A DNA stretch of 64,000 nt from Aromatoleum petrolei (GCF_017894385.1 NZ_CP059560.1:5154501-5218500), one strand, 5' to 3'. Positions 53,701 to 61,675 are shown, counted from the stretch's first letter. Made by a program: numbers and translations. The notes: generated by a model not told the origin, from the sequence alone.

Positions 53701-54409
53701 CGTGGCCGAAGCCGTGATCGCCCGGGTCAAGGAGACGGCGGATGCGACACCGGCCTCTCCCGAGGAAGCCGACTCGGCGGGGACTCCAGCGGACGGCGCC
53801 ACATTGGACGCTGACACCTGGAATGGTCATCGCGATGCGGAGATCGCCTCCGCGACATATGCCAGGAACGCGGCGGCATCGCCACCTGCGGCGACCGCCG
53901 TCTTCGTCGAAGCGGACCCGGCGTCGGTGGTTCCGGCCGTCAATCCGGACGCGTTTTTCGAGGCAGCTTATGACATTACGCTGAACGCGCAGATTGCACA
54001 CGTCGTGACCGTCGAGGGACCCGTGTTGGACGCCGTGCTCGCCCGCCGCATCGCCCGCGCGCACGGTTGGTTGAGGACCGGTTCGCGCATCAGGGAGCGG
54101 ATCGAGGCGCTGGCAGCGCAGACGTACTCGACCACCAAGGAAGACGTCGGGACGTTCTACTGGCCAAATAGCGTCGATCCCCTAACTCCCGTCGTCTTCC
54201 GGCGATCGACCGATGCTGCGCGGGCGGTCGACGAAATCTGTTTGGAGGAGCTTGTCGCGCTGGCGCACGAAGTCTTGGCCGATGGCGCACCGGAGGATGA
54301 CTGCGTCGTCGCAATGGCCCGCCGGGCAGGCTTGCACGCGCTCAGGGCGCCAAGTCGCGCCCGCTTGGAGAAGGCGCTGCAATATGCAGTCTCTCATCGA
54401 CCGATGTAG
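47786..54409 (+). CDS. Hhe-like DUF4011-helicase-Vsr/DUF559-like-DUF3320 protein
   Basis: The 2207-aa protein has an N-terminal transglutaminase-like segment (about 225-275, with ATCLDLALLFCSAL and KGHAFTGVWL), then DUF4011 (about 390-600). The helicase is superfamily 1-like: Walker A GPPGTGKSQT (about 704-713), Walker B VVFDEASQIP (about 1551), GDPKQLPPT (about 1577), then SVQGDERDI and NVAITRARHEL. A Vsr/DUF559-like nuclease domain follows (about 1845-1955; FRVDLAVV ... GIECDGATYH), and a DUF3320-like end (about 2080-2150). This is the architecture reported as the single-gene antiphage system Hhe. It should sense and cut or remodel foreign DNA in the cytoplasm. The ATG at 47786 sits behind GGGGGG; an upstream frame gives only low-complexity sequence. 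Confidence 0.88.
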   Translation: MEERQIQGNTAPVDHAHHIDATLVAKLNLADFQNAIPLLRELSVANDAAEAITGLELRLESAPAFLKPKLWRIDAVAAGSRYHVTDLDVELDGGLLSRLTEAEKATLSFGLRRAGDIPDELARRDCIVELLPRNQWGGLSHLPDLVAAFVQPNEPAVERLLKQAAEILRKNGRNPALDGYNGAPKRAWELVSGIWSAVAAMGLDYALPPASFEHAGQKVRGPAQIAESGLATCLDLALLFCSALEQAGLNPLLVFTKGHAFTGVWLKAEEFSTTVVDDVTALRKRVKLKELVLFETTVVTQRPAPLFSEAARLGEQQISEAKEEGFELAVDIRRARLQRIKPLASHEEPVAVAPAEPPPVVELPVEDAPDLPDEDITVEADPATLDPKDRLARWQRKLLDLSLRNNLLNFRAGKKSLRLDAPDPSSLEDLLAGGQSVKLLARPDLMDGSDPRSQAIYEAREREDLRRAHALDALKRCEVFVGLAQDELDARLVELYRSARNTMQEGGANTLFLALGFLSWTRDDKAGQRYRAPLILVPVTLNRKSVRSGFTLTLHDDEPRFNPTLIEMLRQDFKLNLGVAEGELPKDEAGLDVAAIWRTVSQAIKDIKGWEVTEDVALAMFSFAKYLMWKDLTERTDQLRENPVVRHLIDTPREPYPSGVAFPNPKRLDHDFAPEQTFCPLPADSSQLSAVMAAARGKDFVLIGPPGTGKSQTISNLIAQCLAEGKRVLFVSEKIAALDVVYRRLREVGLGEFCLELHSSKARKLDVLAQLQRAWETRGEVDPEVWRTEAARLNRLRGELNAYVERLHYRHRNGMTIFEAIGRVVDGANLPALAMSWNTPGVHDVAALETLRDIADRLEVNARAVGYDHLLSNPLAPIAQGDWSPNWQQTVLDAARAVVSTAAAVEQAAERFLQAIGLSPITLDRRTRGAVAVLARTLPNAAGRDWRFVLRADARSIGERLQAGAALLARHRPANDALSPQWPEGVVAACLQGLQLLQQRRKTLAHIPQPWASNVADELRKGIGLLDEMLQTTKQLSVQYGEGVELLNVSQLQREWAKAEKAIWPLSWLGKRRIRKQLDGAVAGEGEPDVAKDLRALVRIRALRAEVAALEIGAATDGVWAGLRTRAELAQCALSFQGALHAARNEEPWDDSGFDPIAEGRCGERMATALAQLRALRALDGELKALDHLGAATSGLWGGLQTHTDHLAAALRFLAAVQEVRESGRLSGDHEAVAQGACGAVLASDLRQLLERAELERQLADYDDLRERTAGLWNGLKTRIDEVEQALKFQSAISAAVASLASTPEQISAVKAPLERLIGEGNALLAAGGAITESGNTYLEAWGCLQPAIDHLAGAGYFSDSTKNEFGERALDELVTRCTAIIHAEHRLHAWCAWRKTRDQAVAQGLTSLVAGIEQGTVAEGSVRRAFETNYSRWWLNAVVDEEPVIRSFVSAEHEKRIDDFRALDDRFTALTRASIRAALCAELPTQESVTRNSEWGTLRHEMSKKKRHLPLRELLSRIPAALPKLTPCLLMSPLSIAQYLATDACAFDVVVFDEASQIPVWDAVGAIARGKQVVMVGDPKQLPPTSFFDRAESDLDDEDVEGDLESILDECLGANLPTMNLAWHYRSRNESLIAFSNHRYYGGSLVTFPSPVTEDRAVSFHHVSGVYEKGGARINKPEGKALVADLIARLKSPGFSASGLTIGVITFNSEQQALIEDLLDEERRKDPSIEPHFAETALEPVFVKNLESVQGDERDIMYFSITYGPDHAGAVSMNFGPMNRDGGERRLNVAITRARHELRVFSSLKAEQMDLARTQAAGVRDLKHFLEFAERGPRALAEASIGSLGGFESPFEAGVAAALAHKGWQLHTQVGVSAFRVDLAVVHPEAAGSYLAGIECDGATYHRSATARDRDKLREQVLRGLGWEILRVWSTDWWIDAEGTLNALDAHLRALLEASSAKRAAEAERTEASRLVAEAVIARVKETADATPASPEEADSAGTPADGATLDADTWNGHRDAEIASATYARNAAASPPAATAVFVEADPASVVPAVNPDAFFEAAYDITLNAQIAHVVTVEGPVLDAVLARRIARAHGWLRTGSRIRERIEALAAQTYSTTKEDVGTFYWPNSVDPLTPVVFRRSTDAARAVDEICLEELVALAHEVLADGAPEDDCVVAMARRAGLHALRAPSRARLEKALQYAVSHRPM

Positions 54410-54424
54410 GAGCGCCACCATGAT

Positions 54425-54487
54425 CGGGAATGTCAATCGAAGTAGAACGCGAATGCCGCCCTCAGCTACTGGTCCTCGGCCTGACTG
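54425..54487 (+). repeat. Dispersed repeat, copy D
   Basis: The copy begins GGGAATGTCAATCGAAGTAG and continues to CTACTGGTCCTCGGCCTGA. It matches copies A and B at the TGTCAA-x-CGA-x-GT-x-G core and again at the GGTC-x-T-x-GGCC block about 35 bases later. It lies just past the Hhe-like gene. Confidence 0.45.
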
Positions 54488-54698
54488 TTCATTGGGGACC
54501 GGAGCCATCTACGTTCGGAATGAATCCGCAGTAGCTCAGCGGTCGCCTCCAAGGAATTGGTCACCGTTGACCGCCCGGCACTTTTAGTCATAGCTGCCAA
54601 TATGGTGTGAAAGCTATTAATCGTCATAGAATCCGGAGTACATGAGCCCTCAATACACACTATGAGCGACTGCTTGCCTGAGGAAGGAATTCTCACCT

Positions 54699-56168
54699 GT
54701 GTTCTCAATACTTCACATCTCTGACCTTCATCGCACCCCCAATGCGAAGATTTCAAATGAGGAGCTTCTATCGGCGCTCATCCGGGACCGTGACTCCTAC
54801 ACACGGGGCGACAACCCCATTCGCTCGCCCGACGCGATTGTAGTGAGCGGGGATATCGTGCAAGGGGTACCACTGAAGGCGCCGAACGGTCAGGCAACTT
54901 TGCAGGCACAGTATGACGAGGCCGAGGACTTCCTGCGAAAACTCGCCGCGGAATTGGTCGAGGGCGATCACTCCCGGGTCATCATCGTTCCCGGAAACCA
55001 CGACATAGATTGGCAGCTAGCAAAACAAGCAATGCAGTTGGTTGAGGTGGGCGATTTACCGGCGAATGTGCTTGGTGCTTTGCAGGAACCGAGCAGCCTA
55101 TATCGCTTCTCGTGGGCCACGAGGGAGGTGTTCCAAATCTTCGATACCGAACTCTATGGCAAGCGGCTAGACGCTTTCTGGAAGTTCTTTGAGTCGTTCT
55201 ATTTCGAGGTTGCCGGGTTGCTTCGGGTTAAGACCGGAAGCGACGCCAATCTGTACTCATTGCATGGTGGGCGGATTGGTGTGGCGGCATTCAATTCTTG
55301 CCACGGCAACGACTGCTTTACCTTTCACGGCTCTATTCCTGCCAAGGTGATTTCGCAGACGCATCTCGATATGCGTAGTCTTGGACCCTTTGAGCTTTCC
55401 ATCGCAGTGTGGCACCACAATCTAGAGGGTCCTCCTTACAGAACGGACTATATGGACATCGAGATTGTCCGCGCAATGATCGCCCGCGGCTTTCGGGTGG
55501 GGATGTACGGCCACCAACACCGTGCTCAAGTGTCCGCGCAGTCCTTGCGACTCGCAGCGTCGGAGACTATGGCAATTCTTGGGACTGGTGCCTTGTGCGC
55601 CGGAGGGGCGGATCTACCGAGCGGCAGTAATCGGCAATACAGCATCATCGAAATCAACGACGACCTTTGCAGTGCTCTAGTGCACGTACGTGAAGTCATG
55701 GCGTCCGACATGTTCGGGCCTGCCTCGCTGCCGTCGTTTGGCCGCCGCAGCTCCATGGAAGTCACCTGGGACCGGCCAACGAACTCCCTTGGAGCGCCGA
55801 TTGATACCGAGCAAAGGGCTCTCACAACCGCTGTCGAAGTAGCCGAGCGGCTTGTGAAGGCATCATGTCATGCTGATGCTGTGACCAAACTTTGGCCTCT
55901 ACGCAATCAGCTTTCAGGGTATGGCCGCAAGCTCTTGCTCTCCGCCGCCGAAGCCGCCCGCGACTGGCCCCCTCTCGTCGAACTGACACTTGAGCCGGGC
56001 AGCATCGAAGAATTGGTCCTTGGCGTTGAGGCGCGAATTCGTATGGGTGATTGTGCAGCCGCCAAAGCACATGTAGCCCAATACACACCCCGCCTCCAAC
56101 TTCCTGCGCATCAGGCGAGTGAGTTATTGGCCCGTATCGCTGCAGAAGAAGGGTTGAGAAAGAAATGA
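54699..56168 (+). CDS. Calcineurin-like metallophosphoesterase with C-terminal helical extension
   Basis: The 489-aa product has the full metallophosphoesterase motif set: DLH in HISDLH (9-11), SGD (50-52), GNHD (99-102), the WHH at 238-240 and GHQH (271-274). It should be a two-metal phosphodiesterase or phosphatase, in the cytoplasm. The final 130 residues are a helical, repeat-like extension (AVEVAERLVKASCHADAVTK, LGVEARIRMGDCAAAKAHV) that may bind the partner. The start is GTG with GAGGAAGG upstream. Its stop overlaps the ATG of the HSP90-like ATPase (ATGA), so the two are a coupled pair in the defence island. Substrate unknown. Confidence 0.9.
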   Translation: MFSILHISDLHRTPNAKISNEELLSALIRDRDSYTRGDNPIRSPDAIVVSGDIVQGVPLKAPNGQATLQAQYDEAEDFLRKLAAELVEGDHSRVIIVPGNHDIDWQLAKQAMQLVEVGDLPANVLGALQEPSSLYRFSWATREVFQIFDTELYGKRLDAFWKFFESFYFEVAGLLRVKTGSDANLYSLHGGRIGVAAFNSCHGNDCFTFHGSIPAKVISQTHLDMRSLGPFELSIAVWHHNLEGPPYRTDYMDIEIVRAMIARGFRVGMYGHQHRAQVSAQSLRLAASETMAILGTGALCAGGADLPSGSNRQYSIIEINDDLCSALVHVREVMASDMFGPASLPSFGRRSSMEVTWDRPTNSLGAPIDTEQRALTTAVEVAERLVKASCHADAVTKLWPLRNQLSGYGRKLLLSAAEAARDWPPLVELTLEPGSIEELVLGVEARIRMGDCAAAKAHVAQYTPRLQLPAHQASELLARIAAEEGLRKK

Positions 56169-58477
56169 ACGCACAGGCAATCGACAAAATCGTCTTTGAG
56201 GTCGACATCAGCAAGATGATCGAACTCCTAGCTGCACAAATTTATCCATCCCCTTTAGCTCTGCTGCGAGAAAACATCCAGAACTCGTTTGATGCCATTT
56301 TGCAGCGACTGCACGCGGGCGACATTTTCGAGCCGCTCATTGATGTCACGATTACACCGCAAGAAATCACGATCACCGATAACGGGAAGGGGATGTCAGT
56401 TGCTGAGCTTAGAAACAATTTTTGGAAGGCTGGATCGAGCAGCAAGAATACCCCGGAGGCTCAGGCGGCAGGTGTCGTTGGGACTTTTGGCATCGGTGCG
56501 ATGGCGAACTTTGGAATCGCGAGTTCACTGTCGGTTGAGACCGAGAGCATCCAGACACGCGAACGAACGGTTTGCTCGGCGGAGAAGGCGAAGCTATCTG
56601 TGACTGAGGAATGCATAACATTCCAATCACTTGAGCCTGCTGGTCAATTCGGCACGACGATTCGCGCTAGCATCGCAAGAGGCTCAGAGGTCGATGTGCA
56701 TGGTGCGACTGAATACATCCGCGAATTCGTTAAATACTTGCGGTTTCCTGTAAGGGTAAACGGGGTTATCGTAAGCCTCAGCGATATGAGTAGCGCAGTC
56801 CCTAGCTTCGCGCAGGCTTGGAAAAGCAGCGGAGGCGGGATCTCATTCGGACATGGCGTCACCGGCGATTTTGAACTGGAGGTGGCCGGGACTGGTGAGA
56901 CCCGAATTGCGCTATCCAACGTTACAGTTGATTCGGTTCCCGTAGAAGGGCGCGTTATCCTCCGCGAAAACGCGGGGAGCATCATGACCTATCGTAACGC
57001 GTTTGGCCTAGCGACTGCAGCGGTAGCGAGCCGATACAACTTTGGTGGCGTCGCGGACTTTCTGTTTTTTAAGCCGACTGCAGGAAGAGAAGCCTTGACC
57101 ACAGGAAGTGTCGCAATGCTCCAGAGAATTCTGGGGCCTCTTGATGAGTTCGTCTCTTTAGAATTGGCGAAGAGGCCGGAAGCCAACCAAAATGCGAACT
57201 TTATTGCGTGGGTTCACGCACATCGCCGCTATGAGTTGTGCGGCTTCATGCGGGCTCGCATTGAGCCAGGAGATTCTGAGACTCTTGATAATTTGAAGAA
57301 GCGCTCGCTCATAAAGCCTCTTCTTGTGTATGCGGGCAATGATCAGTCAATCATTAACCTGGGCTCCGATGAACAGCCAATGGTCATCCTTGCGCGGCAA
57401 ACCGCCCGTCGAGATTGTGAGTACCAATATCTCACACAATTTTGCTCGATCGAAGAGATTAGCAATGAGCCGAAAGTTCTGAGTGTCGTCCCCGAAAGTG
57501 AATACTCGTTGTCGGAATCCGCTTTGGCGTTTCGCCTCTCGACAATAGTATCGAGCGACTATTTTGTCTCAACCGACATCCGCTTCGGAGAACTCTCTCA
57601 CGGTTTACCAGTCCTTGTGCAGGACAAGTTAAAGCCTGTGCAAATCGTTCTTCAACGTTCCAGCCCATCACTTCAGATGATGAAGCGGGTATATGAGAAG
57701 GAATATGGTGCTTTCGAGCATATGGTGAAGGACTTTGTTCGCAATATCATTTTTCCTAAGATTTCGTCTCTCGTTCCAAGCGCCACTCGTCAGGGAGCTG
57801 AAGCCTTCCTAAACACTATTCAACGCAACCGAGAGGTATTCGAATACGAGTACGATGATGTCGAAAGCTTGACGAAGGTTTGGAACGACTACATTGATGG
57901 CAAGATCACCCAGCCCCAGGCAGCGGCGCGCGTTAATGCGATGGCCAAGCGTAGCCGTCAGGTTATTGATGCCGCCGCCGCTGGCCCTATCGCCGAGGTA
58001 GTGCCAGATGTTATCGAGAACGAGCAGGTTATACCTGGCGAAAGAGGCAATCTAGATGCTCAGCCACCAATTGAGCGTCTCGATATCGAGACTCCTCGCA
58101 AGCTTCTGACTATTGGGGCGAGAGAACCTGCACTGCGAGGCTATCGATGCTTTCTCGCACTGACGGAAAGGATTCGTGACGAGCGGGGAGATTTCTTCCT
58201 CCAGCCGCATCGCACCTCGATCGTCTGGGGAGGACAAAAGGCACTCTTCATTTTTGAGCACCACTCAGGGGATTTCGGGCTTTACTATGAGATTCAGACG
58301 ATGCTTCCGGTGAGTACCGTGTCAGGTGGAGGCGCTGTTGAAACTTGCACAATTGTCATGAAGAACCGGATATTCATTCCGATACCAACTCACCTTGAGA
58401 GCAGCTTCGTTCCAGAGTCAGGTGAGAAAAAACGCTTGGATGTACGATGCGAGTTGCTGTACATCGATAGAAAATAA
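56165..58477 (+). CDS. HSP90-like GHKL ATPase, partner of the metallophosphoesterase
   Basis: The 770-aa product has an N-terminal GHKL ATP-binding domain with LLRENIQNSFDA (34-45, N-box), TDNGKGM (71-77) and GTFGIGAM (106-113). HSP90-type order, a Glu-Asn N-box and a following SEDF-like lid region (AGSSSKN) point to HtpG/HSP90-like chaperone ATPases rather than histidine kinases. The rest (about 200-770) is not HtpG; I recognise no named domain there. There is no membrane segment. It probably uses ATP-driven clamp closure to control the metallophosphoesterase or to sense a target. It is the second gene of a two-gene unit, AT-richer than the helicase gene before it, in keeping with separate acquisition. 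Confidence 0.85.
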   Translation: MNAQAIDKIVFEVDISKMIELLAAQIYPSPLALLRENIQNSFDAILQRLHAGDIFEPLIDVTITPQEITITDNGKGMSVAELRNNFWKAGSSSKNTPEAQAAGVVGTFGIGAMANFGIASSLSVETESIQTRERTVCSAEKAKLSVTEECITFQSLEPAGQFGTTIRASIARGSEVDVHGATEYIREFVKYLRFPVRVNGVIVSLSDMSSAVPSFAQAWKSSGGGISFGHGVTGDFELEVAGTGETRIALSNVTVDSVPVEGRVILRENAGSIMTYRNAFGLATAAVASRYNFGGVADFLFFKPTAGREALTTGSVAMLQRILGPLDEFVSLELAKRPEANQNANFIAWVHAHRRYELCGFMRARIEPGDSETLDNLKKRSLIKPLLVYAGNDQSIINLGSDEQPMVILARQTARRDCEYQYLTQFCSIEEISNEPKVLSVVPESEYSLSESALAFRLSTIVSSDYFVSTDIRFGELSHGLPVLVQDKLKPVQIVLQRSSPSLQMMKRVYEKEYGAFEHMVKDFVRNIIFPKISSLVPSATRQGAEAFLNTIQRNREVFEYEYDDVESLTKVWNDYIDGKITQPQAAARVNAMAKRSRQVIDAAAAGPIAEVVPDVIENEQVIPGERGNLDAQPPIERLDIETPRKLLTIGAREPALRGYRCFLALTERIRDERGDFFLQPHRTSIVWGGQKALFIFEHHSGDFGLYYEIQTMLPVSTVSGGGAVETCTIVMKNRIFIPIPTHLESSFVPESGEKKRLDVRCELLYIDRK

Positions 58478-58763
58478 ATGGGACGCTACCGCATGCAGTT
58501 GGTGTCGCGTACGGGGTCGCATTCCGATTCGCTCAGCGGCCATTGGAGAACCACTACTTGTGACCGTTTGTACGCATGTTCACGTTTGATGGCTGACAGA
58601 AGTAAGCAAACGCAACCATTCACGCCGAGGGGTCTGGACGGCTGTTCAGGCCGACGAAGAAGCATCTGTTTGTTGGGTCCCGAAAAGGAGCGGGGCGTGA
58701 GGTGTGAGAACCTAATCCTGCTCCTGGAGCAACAATGCGTGCAGAAGGTGCTTCACTTTCCAC

Positions 58764-59948
58764 CTACCAGCCGATCCGATGCTTGCGTTCGGTGGCCTGG
58801 TGGCGCTGGTCATCCTCGGAATGGAGATACTTGCTAGTTGTCGAGATGGACTCGTGGCCCAAATTGTCCCGCACAAACCGCAGGTCCATGTCGCTGTCGG
58901 CCATGTTCGAACCGGCGGTGTGCCTCAGCCAATGCGCCGATCCTGAGCGGAGGAGTTGAGCGCGCGAGCAAAACTCCGCACCGCGTGCCTCAAGACGCTG
59001 GGCTGCCCGCTCAAAAACCTCCTTCACAATCAGATGGACGGCGCTCCGCGTCAGTGATCGTTGTCGTCCACCGATGGGGAGGAGGAGGGGAGTGGGCTCG
59101 CCCGAAAGCGGAAACGACGTCAGGCCGTTTTCGCGACGATAGCGCGCCAGTTCCACCGTCAACTCGTTGGTCGCGGGCACGATCCGCGTCTTGTCGCCCT
59201 TGCCGGTCACTTCGAGCCACCAGCGCTCCTCGCCATCCCGGTCCCGCCGTGCAAAGAATCCGCCCATGGTATTTGCGGTCACCTCCGAGATCCGGAGGCC
59301 ACACAGATAGAGCAAGCTGAAGAGCCATCGAACCCGGAAGTAGTGCGCGCGTTCGCGATCCGTCTCACGCGGCATCGCTTCGATCGTGGCTTTGACCTCG
59401 GTCCAGAGCTCCTCATCAAGGAAACGGATGATGCGCGGCTTGGCTTTGCGCTGGCGCTGACGGGATAGCGATAGGGGATTGCCGGCGAGATAACCGGCAT
59501 TCACGAGCCACGAAAACAGCGTATTGAGGATCACAATCGCCTGGCGCTGGCTCGTAGGCGACAGCGGTCCGGCAAAGGGACGCCACTCGGGGTCGAAGCG
59601 CGACCATTTGCGGCCCGCCTTCATGACCCAGCGTTCAGCCGGTTGCGGATCGCCCAGAAATCGCTGGTACATCAGGAGGTCTTCGTGGGTGAGGGCGGAG
59701 AGAGGCTTACCAAGCTCCGTCACGGCCCACAGCAGGAGCCGTTCCGCTTCCTTGCGGTAACTATCGAAGGTCGTGCGCGTATCGGCGAAGCGCGCGAGCC
59801 ACGCCTTGATCGCCTCGATATCGTTCTGCGCGGCAATCTGCGGCCGGATGCCGACGGCGCGGTTGGCGCCGGCGCTGCCGTCGAGATCGTTATGAAGTCG
59901 GACAAGTTCGAGCGGCGCAACGGCGCCAAGCCGTACTAGGTCGGTCAT
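58764..59948 (-). CDS. Tyrosine recombinase/integrase (XerC/D-like)
   Basis: The 394-aa protein has an N-terminal SAM-like core-binding region (about 40-150, RTTFDSYRKEAERLLLWA) and a C-terminal catalytic domain. The catalytic Arg is in CGLRISEV, with a Lys in TGKGDKTR, then HWLRHT and LGHESISTTSKYLH with the nucleophile Tyr. All key residues appear to be present. It cuts and rejoins DNA by a 3'-phosphotyrosine link and is probably the recombinase of the island or of a smaller element within it. An ATG with AAGG upstream is chosen over an in-frame TTG 27 bases earlier. It is divergent from the KfrA-like gene. No tRNA or obvious att repeat is visible beside it. Confidence 0.93.
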   Translation of the reverse strand: MTDLVRLGAVAPLELVRLHNDLDGSAGANRAVGIRPQIAAQNDIEAIKAWLARFADTRTTFDSYRKEAERLLLWAVTELGKPLSALTHEDLLMYQRFLGDPQPAERWVMKAGRKWSRFDPEWRPFAGPLSPTSQRQAIVILNTLFSWLVNAGYLAGNPLSLSRQRQRKAKPRIIRFLDEELWTEVKATIEAMPRETDRERAHYFRVRWLFSLLYLCGLRISEVTANTMGGFFARRDRDGEERWWLEVTGKGDKTRIVPATNELTVELARYRRENGLTSFPLSGEPTPLLLPIGGRQRSLTRSAVHLIVKEVFERAAQRLEARGAEFCSRAQLLRSGSAHWLRHTAGSNMADSDMDLRFVRDNLGHESISTTSKYLHSEDDQRHQATERKHRIGW

Positions 59949-60127
59949 TACTGGAGCCTTCGCAGGTGTGCCCAATTCTCATGATAAAGCCCCCGACATA
60001 ATTCGACAGTAGAGTCATAATGTCAAATAGTATGGGTAGATCGCACGAAATAGTACGTGTTACGTTGTATTATTCCTAACACTCCCGTCAAACATCGCCG
60101 CTTGTCCTGTGGAGCCCAGTCGCAGCC
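59949..60127. promoter_or_regulatory. Divergent regulatory region between integrase and KfrA-like genes
   Basis: The 179-base gap is AT-rich compared with both genes. It contains TAATGTCAAATAGTATGGG, which shares TAATGTCAAA with the dispersed repeat, and the near-repeat TACGTGTTACGTTGTA. KfrA proteins bind their own promoter region, so this gap may be an operator for both genes. Exact promoter boxes cannot be fixed. Confidence 0.4.
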
Positions 60128-61234
60128 ATGAACATCGAAAGCGAAATCCGTGAGGCCATCGACGCGCTGCGCGACACGACGGCGAACACCCAAGAGCTGT
60201 ATCGAGAGGCTTGCGCGCTTTTGTTCTTCCGCTACGGCATCACGCCGACCGCCAACAAGCTCTATCACTTCGTCAGAAAAGGGAGCATGTCTGCGCCGGC
60301 GGAAGCCTTGGCGCGTTTCTGGGAGGAGTTGCGAGAGAAGAGCCGGGTCCGCATCGAACACCCTGACCTTCCCGACACACTGAAAGCGGCGGCCGGGGAG
60401 TTGGTCGGCCGCCTATGGAACGATGCCCAAGCGGCTGCACAGGAAGATCTGAGCGCCTTCCGACAGGAGGCCGACGCTCGCGTTGCCGCGGCCGAGGCTG
60501 CAACGCTGCGCCTCGAGCACGACCGGCAGGCTGCCAACGACGAGCTCGAGCATCTGCACGAGGCGTTGGATGGGGCTTCGGAGCGCAACCTTTCACTGGA
60601 GCGCGCTGTGGCAGCGGAGCGCGCGGAAAAGGAGGCGCTTGCCCGGGAGCTTTCGGAAGCACGGCAACAGCACCAGGCGCTCGAAGTGGAATTGTCCGCG
60701 GCACGCAAGGACTTTGCGTCCGAGCTCGAAAAGCTGCGCGCTGCCTTGCGGCGTGCGGAGGATCGCTACGAAGCGGCCGAGAAGCGGGCTCTGCTGGAAA
60801 TCGACCGCGAGCGCACGGCCACAGCGAAGATGCAGAAGGAACTGACTCAAATGCGGCTGGCGAATGCGGATCTCGTTCAACGGCAGCACGACGAACTCGG
60901 TGCCCTCCAACGCGAGTTGGGAGACATCCGTCAAAACCTGGGAGCCGCAGAAGGCAGTCTCATGAAGATGAAGGAGGTCGCGGGGCAGCACATCGCACAG
61001 ATCGACGCAATGCGCGGGCAGCTTTCACAGCGAACAACCGAGGCTGCGCTCCTGCGGCGCGAGTTAGAGCTCCGTGACGAGAAGATCAAGACTATGGCGC
61101 AGCAAATGCGGCCCGCGCCAGAACCGGGCGATGCACGCCCCAGCCCGAAGCCGAAGGCGCGAAAGCGGAAACCCTCGTCGCCGGTTGCAGTTGCGGGTGC
61201 TGTAACCACAACACCGCCCCCGAAAGCTCGCTAG
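60128..61234 (+). CDS. KfrA-like DNA-binding coiled-coil protein
   Basis: The 368-aa product starts with a KfrA-type N-terminal DNA-binding domain (about 1-95: EIREAIDALRDTTANTQ, YGITPTANKLYHFVRKGS). A long coiled coil follows (about 95-320, dense in Glu, Ala, Arg, Leu heptads), then a basic tail (PKPKARKRKP). KfrA is a plasmid protein that represses its own promoter and helps organise plasmid DNA; chromosomal relatives occur in integrated elements beside integrases, as here. It should bind the divergent gap on its left. A hairpin terminator follows it. Confidence 0.88.
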   Translation: MNIESEIREAIDALRDTTANTQELYREACALLFFRYGITPTANKLYHFVRKGSMSAPAEALARFWEELREKSRVRIEHPDLPDTLKAAAGELVGRLWNDAQAAAQEDLSAFRQEADARVAAAEAATLRLEHDRQAANDELEHLHEALDGASERNLSLERAVAAERAEKEALARELSEARQQHQALEVELSAARKDFASELEKLRAALRRAEDRYEAAEKRALLEIDRERTATAKMQKELTQMRLANADLVQRQHDELGALQRELGDIRQNLGAAEGSLMKMKEVAGQHIAQIDAMRGQLSQRTTEAALLRRELELRDEKIKTMAQQMRPAPEPGDARPSPKPKARKRKPSSPVAVAGAVTTTPPPKAR

Positions 61235-61287
61235 ATGAGGATCGCCGCGCGATTGGTCGCGGATTTTCACTTTCGCTTCAGTTAAAC

Positions 61288-61304
61288 GTCGCTGCTTGAG
61301 CGAC
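61288..61304 (+). terminator. Intrinsic terminator candidate after the KfrA-like gene
   Basis: GTCGCT and AGCGAC pair across a GCTTG loop and are followed by ATTTTC. It lies in the 108-base gap between convergent genes and could stop transcription from the left. Confidence 0.5.
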
Positions 61305-61342
61305 ATTTTCATGATTACTTCCAAATCAGTACCACTTTTACT

Positions 61343-61675
61343 TCACTTACCGCCCGTGCTGTTGTCGTCCAGATCGTCGTGCAGGATCGCTTCGTAATCC
61401 TGGCCGCCGTAGAACACGCCGATGATGGAAACCAGATCGGCGGCGACGTCGAAGGCGATCACGGCGCGCTTTCTGTAGTGCGTGATGCGAAGGCCGGGCC
61501 GCACATCGTCGCGCCTGGTGCCGCGCTGCGGAAATGTGCGCAGGCTTTCGCAGTAGGAGACGATTGCCTCGGTGTAGCGCGCGGCAACTTCAGGCGAGGC
61601 GGCCGCCGCGATGTAGCGGTACAGCTCGGCAAGCTGCTCTTCGGCCTCGGGGGAGAAAACGACCTGATAGTTCAT
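61343..61675 (-). CDS. parE: ParE/RelE-family toxin
   Basis: The 110-aa product has the ParE/RelE pattern: YQVVFSPEAEEQLAELYRYI, FPQRGTRRDDVRPGLR, YRKRAVIAFDV and IIGVFYGGQDYEAIL. ParE members poison DNA gyrase; RelE members cut mRNA on ribosomes. The RGTRRDD and GGQDYE features favour ParE. It follows the antitoxin gene with a 4-base overlap and is complete. Confidence 0.9.
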   Translation of the reverse strand: MNYQVVFSPEAEEQLAELYRYIAAAASPEVAARYTEAIVSYCESLRTFPQRGTRRDDVRPGLRITHYRKRAVIAFDVAADLVSIIGVFYGGQDYEAILHDDLDDNSTGGK

